This document shows positions 1 to 7,225 of a DNA stretch of 64,000 nt, in pieces. Location: positions 2,108,001-2,172,000 of the forward strand of contig OZ241330.1 of the NCBI GenBank assembly GCA_965200045.1. The letters run 5' to 3'. Origin of the DNA: Bin25 sp026709415. GTDB lineage: Bacteria > Bacteroidota > Bacteroidia > Flavobacteriales > Flavobacteriaceae. Under the pieces are notes generated by a model. The model was not told the DNA's origin, searched no databases, and saw only the letters and a program-made list of their open reading frames with translations. A program made the position numbers and the translations under genes. Position 1 is the stretch's first letter; every line of letters starts with the position of its first letter.

Positions 1-1
1 G

Positions 2-1687
2 TTAACTTCAGCAGGAGTTAGTGCTGTCGATGGTAATAATAAATTACCTTCCGGTTTTTGGGGAGAATTTAGAGATAGTTTAGTGGGGCGATATGGATCA
101 TTAGATGCTATGAAAACGGGTTGGGTGAGCAATACGCTATTTGAACCTCATATCGGAAATGACATTTTTCACAACATAGCCAAAGCCGAATCAAATCTTA
201 CCCTAAAAATGAATCAAAGTTGGAATACTATTTATCGAGTGGAACCATACTGGGTTATTGAATTAAGTGAAGGTGATAAAATCCGAACCAAACAATTAGT
301 AGAAGCCACTGAATTAGGGGATGTCATTCAAGAGCTTGAAGTTTCACATCGCATAGGCATGGATTCAAAAGACGATTATGATGAATATATTGCCCCTGAC
401 CGGTCCAATGATATTATCCAAGATTTGACTTATGCATTGATTTTAAAAGATTATCGAGAACCCAAAATCATAGACCAACCCAAAGGATATGACCCTTCGG
501 TTTTTTATTGTGCCACTCAATCTGAAAAGTGCCATGAAGAATCAACCATGATTCGCACCTTATGGCCCAAAGAACGAAAAATCACTTATGGAAAACTCCC
601 CAATGATAAATACATGATTAATTGGCCTATCAATGGAAACGATTACTATGTCAATGCTATCTATATGAGTCCCGAAGAAAGAGACTCTGTCTTTAAATTG
701 GCCAAATTAAAGTCGCTTCAATTTCTATACTATTTACAAACTGAGTTAGGATTTGAAAATTTATCCATAGCTGATGACGAATTTCCAACCGATGACGGTT
801 TGCCTTTAATCCCCTATCACCGAGAATCTCTACGCATTGATGGTGTCACCACTCTCTCCATGAATCATTTGAGCCATCCTTATAAGCAAAGCCATCCAAC
901 GTATAGAACTTCTATTGCCGTAGGCGATTATCCGGTCGATCATCATCATGCTGCTCATCCTCAGGCAGATGAGCTACCGGAACTTCATTTTTATCCCGTG
1001 CCTTCCTATTCCATTCCATTGGGAAGCTTGATTCCGGAAACTCAAGAAAATTTAGTAGTGGCTGAAAAGTCCATTTCGGTATCTAATATTGTTAATGGGA
1101 CCACAAGGTTACAACCCGTTGTTTTACAAATTGGTCAAGTGGCTGGCATCGTTGCCGCTAGTGCCGCATTATCCAATGATTTACCCAGAAATATTGATGT
1201 GCGAAAAATTCAAAAAAGATTACTTGACAATGGACATTATTTGATGCCATTTTTGGATGTTCAACAGTCGCATCCCCACTTTAGAACCTATCAAAGAATC
1301 GGGGTTACAGGCATTTTAAGAGGAACCGGAAAGAATATTGGCTGGGAAAATCAAACATGGTTTTATCCCGATTCGAATCTTCGAATTGAAGATATTTTTA
1401 TTGACGAATATATTGATACGAATCGATATCCTTTACCCGAAAGCTTAACTCAAAGCCAAATCATTGATTGGTTTTTAAATTATTTGAATGATACTGAAAC
1501 TAGTGTCACATTTAGCAAAAACGAAATGGAAACATTCATCAACTATGACGAGGGTCAACCTGAAAGAATCATCACAAGAGGTGAATTTTCTGTTTTATTG
1601 GATGCATTGATTCAGCCATTCGAACAACCAGTTACTTTATTAGGAGAACTTTCTACTCCTATTCATCTTAAATCCTTGACTGATTAA
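2..1687 (+). CDS. FAD-dependent oxidoreductase, C-terminal part (5' end outside window)
   Basis: The reading frame is open from base 2, so the gene starts before the window; the GTG at 83 is not its true start. The visible 561 codons resemble the large FAD-dependent oxidoreductases (PF12831-type) common near Bacteroidota glycan-degradation loci. The stretch LPSGFWGEFRD just inside the left edge and GQVAGIVAASAA (about 1135-1170), which looks like the C-terminal FAD-contacting helix, support this. The N-terminal Rossmann GxGxxG segment is not in view, so cofactor binding cannot be confirmed. Substrate is unknown. No signal peptide can be judged. The next gene is on the opposite strand. Confidence 0.7.
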   Translation, partial: LTSAGVSAVDGNNKLPSGFWGEFRDSLVGRYGSLDAMKTGWVSNTLFEPHIGNDIFHNIAKAESNLTLKMNQSWNTIYRVEPYWVIELSEGDKIRTKQLVEATELGDVIQELEVSHRIGMDSKDDYDEYIAPDRSNDIIQDLTYALILKDYREPKIIDQPKGYDPSVFYCATQSEKCHEESTMIRTLWPKERKITYGKLPNDKYMINWPINGNDYYVNAIYMSPEERDSVFKLAKLKSLQFLYYLQTELGFENLSIADDEFPTDDGLPLIPYHRESLRIDGVTTLSMNHLSHPYKQSHPTYRTSIAVGDYPVDHHHAAHPQADELPELHFYPVPSYSIPLGSLIPETQENLVVAEKSISVSNIVNGTTRLQPVVLQIGQVAGIVAASAALSNDLPRNIDVRKIQKRLLDNGHYLMPFLDVQQSHPHFRTYQRIGVTGILRGTGKNIGWENQTWFYPDSNLRIEDIFIDEYIDTNRYPLPESLTQSQIIDWFLNYLNDTETSVTFSKNEMETFINYDEGQPERIITRGEFSVLLDALIQPFEQPVTLLGELSTPIHLKSLTD

Positions 1688-1987
1688 AGTAAATTCACAA
1701 TCAAATGAAAAGAAAATGATGATCGTCTGTTTTTTTTAAACTTTACAATCGGTGTTTTTAGACGCTATGTCTGTGATTTAAATTACGGGAATGATATCCT
1801 TTTATAACCAACCCAATAACTGAGACGTAATGATTGTTTTATTTTCTGATAAGACAAGGGTAAGTTACCCTACAGGTTTAAAGAATAACTCTCTGATTTC
1901 ATCAACAACACGACGTGTCCTTTCCTGAATTTTTTAGCACTGGAGTGGTAGTTGGAGGGTTTGACTTATTTTAATTGGGGACTTTTT
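1688..1987. other. Intergenic gap between convergent genes
   Basis: AT-rich stretch between the oxidoreductase (+) and the retropepsin gene (-). I see no open frame of interest, RNA gene or convincing terminator hairpin. Confidence 0.5.
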
Positions 1988-2409
1988 TTATTTATTTTTA
2001 CCTAATAACTGAAAAATACCGTTTGAGGGAAATGTAACTGAAAAAACCGTGCCTTTATTTTGAGCATTATATCCCAAACTAAAATCCGACTGACTAATAA
2101 TGTCCATTCCAATTAATACATCATAATCCATAGATAAAGTATGAGCCCCTACAAGTTGGTTAGAAAATATAACGGGGCCTGGTAAATATATATTAACATA
2201 ATATGTGGGGATTATTTGTGGTTTTCCACTTACGCCAACTACATTCATAAAACCCACTTCCTTTAAGCGACAATTATTGGCTATCCTATGTGAAACAATT
2301 GTCCTTGTAGCCCCCGTATCCCAAATAGCATCACACTCATTATTGATTATTTTGTGCGTTTTAATGACAGAAGCTATTTTTACTTTAGTTCTTTAGCTAT
2401 GCCCTTCAT
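1988..2409 (-). pseudogene. Retropepsin-like aspartic protease, frameshifted
   Basis: Read from the ATG at 2409, the frame gives MKGIAKELK and then a stop. Shifting by one base near 2382 opens a frame through KVKIASVIKTH, the active-site motif DTGATRTIVS (about 2299-2328), a flap-like segment, and VLIGMDIIS (the second Ile/Leu-Gly-x-Asp element of retropepsins), ending at 1988. The shifted frame has no ATG before the catalytic Asp, so an intact product needs the frameshift repaired. Length (about 140 residues) fits single-domain bacterial retropepsins. It lies 39 bases downstream of a DUF5678-like gene on the same strand. A sequencing or assembly error is an alternative to true inactivation. 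Confidence 0.72.
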
Positions 2410-2448
2410 TTGGACAGTGAAAGAACGTTGACCTATTTTATTTCCCAC

Positions 2449-2745
2449 TTAATGGAGTGTTTGAAAAAACCTTGAACTCGAGTGAACATTGCATTTTGTG
2501 CTATCGACATCTGCCGAACAATATTGCGTTATAAAGGTCCCCAACTCATGTTTTTTCAAAGTTTCTTTTATTGCTTTATCAATTGATTCGTAATTACCTA
2601 TTATATTATGATTTTTTATTACAACAAACTGCCCTTCATATCTAAGGGCTAATTTTTGTTGATTGTTTAAATAGTAATTAAACTCATCCTTTAATTTCTC
2701 AATTCTTTCTTGATTTTCATGGTAGTTTAAGTCTTGAGCACTCAT
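2449..2745 (-). CDS. DUF5678-like small protein, partner of the retropepsin gene
   Basis: 98-residue soluble protein. The middle segment (ALRYEGQFVVIKNHNIIG, then a helix and ELGTFITQY) matches the pattern of DUF5678 proteins: 'Y-x-G-x-[YF]-V-A/V-I', 'VIG', then 'G-T-F'. From memory of the family, these genes often sit immediately before a small retropepsin gene, as here. The N-terminal third is charged and probably helical. Function is unknown; co-transcription with the downstream protease is likely given the short gap and same strand. The last 20 residues (rich in S, C, H) look less conserved and may be a frameshifted tail. Confidence 0.6.
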   Translation of the reverse strand: MSAQDLNYHENQERIEKLKDEFNYYLNNQQKLALRYEGQFVVIKNHNIIGNYESIDKAIKETLKKHELGTFITQYCSADVDSTKCNVHSSSRFFQTLH

Positions 2746-2869
2746 AGCAAATCGGTTTAGACATTAAAATTAGCAATAATTCTCTATCCTATCTTAAGGG
2801 AGCTTTGAATAAAATGTAAAATCAAAAAGATTGGATGTCACGGGGAACCCATTTTTTCTTTTTCAGCCA

Positions 2870-3590
2870 ATGGATCCACTCATTCGATGTTGATTTCCTC
2901 CAAAAATTCACAATATTCCTCCAATTTTAGCTTTTTCGGTTCCATACTCTGTCATTTTTGATCCCAATGGGATGACTTTTTTTTCTTTGATATTTTTTTA
3001 GGTTAGCATTAAATCCATCATGCCTGGTGATTTCTTCCATTGATAATGGAAACAAGCGATCCAGATCGCTAAAGGTCTGTTCGACCATCCAACGTTCTTG
3101 ACTCATGGCTTTGTTTCACCCTTTTTGTGGCATCGTCAAGGGCTTGTAGCGAAAGATTCACTGCCCATGTACTCTATCATTTTTTTTCGATTGGCCCCCT
3201 TTATCGGTCAAGATTCTTTTTCGTTCCTCCACCGAAAGGCTTTCCGTTGAGCTGTAGCCCTGACGGTCATGCTCATTGGCCACAGCGGTATACCTCCCTA
3301 AAGTGAAGCTTTTTTGGTCATGGCAATGTGCTGTTTGTACCCATCATCGATTTTTTTCTCTTCTTGAACCAACGGGCTTCATGGTCTGCATTAGGGCTGT
3401 CTTCTGGTTGTTCCTCATGATCGTTTTTTTGGCTTGAAGTTCTTGATTTTCACGTTGGCCTTCTTTATGGTCTTGAGTGATTTTTTTGGGTTCGCCTTTG
3501 AGAGGGGGGCTCACTATGATAGGTCTTGTAGCACATAAATCGGAATTTCGAGAAAACGATGTACAGTATATAAAAATCATCGGTGTTGTT
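2870..3590 (-). pseudogene. Degenerate IS5-type DDE transposase remnant
   Basis: No long frame remains, but in pieces on the minus strand one can read segments typical of IS5-group transposases: CATRPIIVSPPLKGEPKK (about 3480-3540), then in other frames ARWFKKRKKS and DGYKQHIAMTKK (about 3320-3390), then VANEHDRQGYSS and, near the end, QERWMVEQTFSDLDR (about 3070-3110), which matches the conserved 'RWxVExTF' region. The phase changes several times and there are stops between the pieces. I found no clear terminal inverted repeats. It marks the patch as a site of past mobile-element activity. Confidence 0.65.
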
Positions 3591-3685
3591 GTTAATCAAC
3601 TATTTATTATGATTAAAATCAACGCCTTCAGTCCACAACACATTTTGTTTTAATTATTTCGAATAATTTGACGATACTCTGTGGT

Positions 3686-4073
3686 TCATCGATTTAAAAG
3701 TCTTTCAATGAGCAGATATGACCTAATGTAATCTGAGATTTCTTTTTTATCGATAGCCCCATCTTTATTTTTTCTTTTAGGTTGCTTAAATACACTATTG
3801 AGCACAAACAGTATGATTAAGGTAATTGCAGCTAGCGGAGGAATAAATAACAAATTATTGAGACCGTTGTCCCCAGCTGATGAGTTTGTTTTGGATATCG
3901 TTTTAGTTAGAATTATAAACTCAATGTAAAAAATCAAACCAATGCTGATCAGCACGAAGAAAATGACCATCCATCCTCCAGTATCTGAAATGTCTCGCTT
4001 TTAAATTCTTTTCTGAATCTGTTTCAAAATCAAGGTCTAATTGTTTATCTTCTCTTTCTTCCCTTATTTTCAT
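3686..4073 (-). pseudogene. Small two-helix membrane protein with an apparent frameshift; possible Panacea-linked toxin
   Basis: The intact 94-codon stretch (3686-3970) has two hydrophobic segments, VIFFVLISIGLIFYIEFIIL and LLFIPPLAAITLIILFVLNSVF, then a basic tail. Reading upstream, an ATG at 4073 opens MKIREEREDKQLDLDF and, after a one-base shift in the TTTAAAAG run near 4000, continues as KRDISDTGGW directly into the first membrane segment. The natural gene is therefore probably about 129 codons starting at 4073, 18 bases after the stop of the Panacea-domain gene. Panacea antitoxins pair with diverse toxins, including small membrane-active ones, so a toxin role is a reasonable inference but unproven. 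Confidence 0.55.
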
Positions 4074-4091
4074 CTCCAAAATTTAATATGG

Positions 4092-4586
4092 TCACTTCAA
4101 TTTTCTTTTATAAAACTTTTTAATTAAATCATTTGGAATGAATTTATCATGATTCTGAATATTATATACTTGCCACCATGGACTACCTTTTTCATGGGTA
4201 AGAGCAATAAGTTGGTAAGGGTTATATGTTTTATAATACTCGAAAACATTATCCATTAATTGCTTTGACTCCTCATCAATATCATTTGGTTTTTCACAAT
4301 CAATTTGGGCCAAGTTATATTTGTCTTGCCCTCGAAACATGTAGTAAATTGCTGGAACAACTGGACCGTATCTCCAAGCTTTAATTGGATCCATTAACAA
4401 AGGCCTGCCGTAGTTAGCTAAGTTCCAACCATGAGAAAGGTAAACAAGCTTTAATAATCTCATAATAGATATTGCTTCTTCTTTTTCTTTTGCGAGATTT
4501 ATTAGATAATTAGCAATATGGCAACTATCGTAGGGGCCTTTACTTGGTTTCACTTTGTCTTTCATTGCACGAAAATAAGTATCCAA
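4092..4586 (-). CDS. Panacea-domain (DUF4065/SocA-like) antitoxin
   Basis: 164-residue cytoplasmic protein. The Panacea pattern is clear: 'HIANYLINLA', then 'MRLLKLVYLSHGW', 'GRPLLMDPIKAWRYGPVVPAIY', and the C-terminal 'LIALTHEKGSPWW'. The 'KL-x-Y-x-x-x-GW', 'AWxYGPVxP' and 'TH' elements are the usual conserved features. Members act as antitoxins for many unrelated toxins or as phage-related proteolysis adaptors (GepA/SocA). Start: ATG at 4586; an internal ATG seven codons later (MKDKVKP) could also serve, because the conserved domain begins near residue 22. Downstream by 18 bases lies the membrane protein at 3686-4073, a candidate partner. Confidence 0.85.
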   Translation of the reverse strand: MDTYFRAMKDKVKPSKGPYDSCHIANYLINLAKEKEEAISIMRLLKLVYLSHGWNLANYGRPLLMDPIKAWRYGPVVPAIYYMFRGQDKYNLAQIDCEKPNDIDEESKQLMDNVFEYYKTYNPYQLIALTHEKGSPWWQVYNIQNHDKFIPNDLIKKFYKRKLK

Positions 4587-4860
4587 GAGCTATTGACTCT
4601 TACCGATGAATATCATTTTAGCCAATATACAGAAATGTTTATTGATATATCCACAAAAATTCACTAGTTTGTGAGAGTGTTTCCTTGAACAGTTGATGGT
4701 TATTTTTTGGTCTTTCGTGCTAACCAAAGAAATAAACATTGAAAAATCAAAATAGCTTCATTCAGATGACTAAATGATATCGGCTCTGAAAGTATTGGTA
4801 TCCATGGTTTGAGACCATATCCTTCAAAAACAGTTTTTATTACCTTCAAAGCGAGATAGA

Positions 4861-5114
4861 TTACGAGATTTTATTTATCAAGTCTCGAATGGCATCTCCC
4901 AAAAGTGAATCACGTTCAAAAGTGATTTCATCATTTAAATATGCTTCAACTTCACCGAGACGTTTTAAAAGTTCTCCACTAAATTCGAGATCTTATTATT
5001 GGGGAATTTTTCTATCGTAGCTTCAAGCAAAAACTCATCTAAATATTGGATAAATCTCGTCAATCTTGACTGCAAAGGTGTATTGCAGATTTCTTTCTGA
5101 TTAGGAACGGTCAT
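4861..5114 (-). pseudogene. Small helical protein of unknown family, frameshifted
   Basis: An ATG at 5114 opens MTVPNQKEICNTPLQSRL and runs about 50 codons to a stop. A one-base shift near 4985 joins it to a second frame reading SGELLKRLGEVEAYLNDE and ending GDAIRDLINKIS at 4861. Together they form a coherent, mostly helical protein of about 84 residues. I do not recognise the family. The coherent amino-acid composition across the shift argues that this was one gene. No partner is evident; the nearest genes are the Panacea unit and a DUF2442 gene. Confidence 0.4.
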
Positions 5115-5508
5115 TCTTATACCAATTTGTGTTCTGAATTGTGTATTACTTGATTCTCATCTCATTGCCATTAGACTAAGCAGATACAATATGAAACACA
5201 AACATTTTGTCCTAACTCTAAAAAGTAGTTTAAAATGCAAATTAGTATTGAATTTTTGAATCTTATCGCTGAGTGACATATACACTGTCACGAGTCGCTA
5301 CTCCATTTATTATACAACCTCAAACAAAGAGACAACATGAGAAAGTATTTTTCTCTTTTCTTTTGATATTTTGATCAACCATTTTCTTTCAAAACATTCT
5401 TCATGCAGAATTAATCCAATGTCTTGATGTGGTCATCATCTGATTTATCGTTGCTGAACAGGCTCACAATCCATTTTTGAATGTCTTGATAATATTTTGT
5501 TATACGTT
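5115..5508. other. Intergenic gap with possible gene debris
   Basis: No full gene is seen. A short minus-strand open stretch (about 5420-5505, reading LKRITKYYQDIQKWIVSLF) directly follows the DUF2442 gene in another frame and may be gene debris. A weak inverted repeat (GTGACA, 7 bases, TGTCAC) lies at 5273-5291. Confidence 0.3.
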
Positions 5509-5736
5509 TTAACCAAGTAAGTTTTCTACTAATATATCCTCATCTAATTTTTCCCAATGAATACCCTCTCCATCACCAATGAACCGCCAATTCTGAAGCT
5601 GATTCAGACGAGCATCTCTTAGTCTTGGAAAACACTCAAGAGGGACTGTCAGTTCTCTACCATCTTCGTAGTAAACAATCATCTTATCCTCTTTAAAAAA
5701 TAAATCTGTAACTAATTTAGACTTTTTAGTACTCAC
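5509..5736 (-). CDS. DUF2442 domain protein
   Basis: 75 residues, start GTG at 5736. The pattern 'F...M.VYYEDGRELTVPLECFPRLRDA', 'NWRFIGDGEGIHWEKLDEDILVENLL' is typical of DUF2442, a small beta-rich domain usually encoded next to a DUF4160 gene in toxin-antitoxin-like pairs. No DUF4160 gene is recognisable on either side here, so this copy appears to be an orphan. An open stretch in another frame follows directly after the stop. The molecular role of DUF2442 is not established. Confidence 0.8.
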   Translation of the reverse strand: MSTKKSKLVTDLFFKEDKMIVYYEDGRELTVPLECFPRLRDARLNQLQNWRFIGDGEGIHWEKLDEDILVENLLG

Positions 5737-5875
5737 GTTTTCTCGCTATTTTTTTAACAAATCTTTTTTTTCAATTCAATGAGTTTGCGAAATTTACTTG
5801 TTACTTCTTTTATCCATGTAGAAAGTACTTTTTTGGGATACCATCTAAGTGCACAGAACTAGTCCAAAAAATATC

Positions 5876-6298
5876 TCATGGTATGGAGTCATTTTCACTG
5901 AATGATTCAATTTTGGAATCAGTCCCTTGTGAATTGATATACTCTTTAAACTTTAAAAATTTATTTTCTAAATGAATACTATTGTTAACAACCATATTCC
6001 AAACCGTTCCCTTATCAATTCTAAAATGTTCATGGACTATTTTTTCTCGAAGCTCTTTTAAACTTAACCACTCTCTATCTCGATAGTTTTTTATTAATCG
6101 ACGGTCTATTTTAACGATGGTTGTCGCCACTTCACATATATCTTGTGTCAATTTGATAATAGCCAGTTGTTTCGTTTCTTCGGCTAAAAACTTTTCTTTT
6201 GATAAAATGTCTTTTGATTCTTGATGCAGCTTAATGAATAAATTTTCAATGTACCCCAGTTGTAGCAGAATTCGCATTTGCTGTCTTGCTTTCATCAA
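5876..6298 (-). CDS. HEPN-domain (HepT-like) protein with altered RX4HXY motif
   Basis: 140 residues, helical. It matches the HepT/DUF86 RNase toxins: 'ENLFIKLHQ' start region, 'AIIKLTQDICEVATTIVK' helix, then 'EWLSLKELREKIVHEHFRIDKGTVW', which aligns with the HepT pattern 'W..I..MRNRLVHxYFxxDxxxVW'. The catalytic R-x4-H is present (REKIVH), but the next conserved tyrosine, the residue adenylated by MntA-type antitoxins in characterised systems, reads His (HEHF). The likely start is ATG 6295, overlapping the end of the upstream nucleotidyltransferase gene; an in-frame TTG lies one codon earlier. The last 15 residues are a serine-rich tail. Confidence 0.75.
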   Translation of the reverse strand: MMKARQQMRILLQLGYIENLFIKLHQESKDILSKEKFLAEETKQLAIIKLTQDICEVATTIVKIDRRLIKNYRDREWLSLKELREKIVHEHFRIDKGTVWNMVVNNSIHLENKFLKFKEYINSQGTDSKIESFSENDSIP

Positions 6299-6560
6299 AA
6301 AAAAATTGTGCTTCCTTTAAAGTATCTTCTTTAATGGCTGGAGGAATACAATGAAAAGAAGTTAGATAAACTTCTTGATTAAATTGTTCTTTTAAATAAA
6401 CAATGACGCCCATTAAATCTAATATACTAGGGGTTTCTTTTAAATCGTATAAGATTTCTATCTCATTTTCATCTCGATCAAAATCGCTGAAAGCCATTTT
6501 GGTTGGTTTTAAATTTCCCATGGCTTTAATGACTATGGCTTGTTCTCTCGGTGACAACAT
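6246..6560 (-). CDS. Degenerate MNT-type minimal nucleotidyltransferase
   Basis: 104 residues, start ATG 6560. The overall pattern (MLSPREQAIV, then ILYDLKETPSILDLMGVIVYLKEQF, then EVYLTS) follows the MNT-domain antitoxins that precede HepT genes. The active site GSx10DxD is missing: the expected segment reads FSDFDRDENEIEIL, with the Gly gone, the spacing short by about three residues, and Glu in place of the metal-binding Asp pair. It is probably catalytically dead. The end runs through a T9 run (6297-6305) that extends the protein into the HEPN start; with T10 the gene would stop as TGA overlapping the HEPN ATG, so the odd 17-residue tail may come from slippage. Confidence 0.65.
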   Translation of the reverse strand: MLSPREQAIVIKAMGNLKPTKMAFSDFDRDENEIEILYDLKETPSILDLMGVIVYLKEQFNQEVYLTSFHCIPPAIKEDTLKEAQFFFDESKTANANSATTGVH

Positions 6561-7225
6561 AACTATTAAATTTTATGAAAGTAAAATTAAAAACTTCGTC
6601 AGAACATATCCTTTTGATTCATTTTTCAAAAAAAAATAATACCTTAACCCGAAATATGGGTTCATCTCCAATGAACTATGTTTCACAAATACACCCCACA
6701 TGATTGCTTGTTTTTTGTCGTATCTTCCTTGTTTTAAGGAGGTAGAAAAGATTGTCAACCCTTTCCATACGCGGCCATGGCAACATTCATCAAGTATTGA
6801 AAACAGAAAAATCACTTGGACTCTAAAATTAGGGGATAGATCACTCAGATACCATCACATCAACCACTAAATTAAATCGACAACGGTAAAGTTATAGGAA
6901 GAGTTAAAAACTCATTTTTGAGAAATACGAATTCTATTTTTCACGGCCAAAAAACCTAACTCCTACACAATTGATGAGCCGGCGCGAAAAATTTAGATTT
7001 CCCACACTGAAGATAAATCATAAGGAAAAACTTGATTTTATGGTGCTTCTGTTTAGGGAACTAGGACATATCTGACCAATCTAAATGGATTTGAAATAAT
7101 GCGTAGGAATCGTTCGGATTCATTCGAAGAAAATGCCTTTCATTTTGGAATCACTGATGCCTTCATCCACATAAATAATGGCAGAACCAAAAAATCTAAC
7201 TTGACTCTAAAACTTTAAAGTGGAT
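6561..7225. other. Long gap with no recognisable gene
   Basis: AT-rich region of about 665 bases between the HEPN/MNT pair and the SusCD operon end. The only open frames (for example minus strand 6573-6815) have compositions unlike real proteins and no match I recognise. It may contain eroded gene debris. Confidence 0.4.

Noticed and set aside
2375..2395. Programmed -1 frameshift in the retropepsin gene
   Set aside because: The junction CTAAAGTAAAAAT is not an X-XXY-YYZ heptamer and I see no downstream stimulatory stem; mutation or error is simpler.
3344..3580. 78-codon frame as a separate small gene
   Set aside because: Its sequence is one frame of a decayed IS5-type transposase whose other pieces lie in neighbouring frames.
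5273..5291. Short inverted repeat as terminator or operator
   Set aside because: Only a 6-bp stem, no T-run, and no intact gene nearby that it would serve.
6573..6815. 80-codon minus-strand open frame
   Set aside because: Its composition is not protein-like, it has no recognisable motif, and no neighbour supports it.
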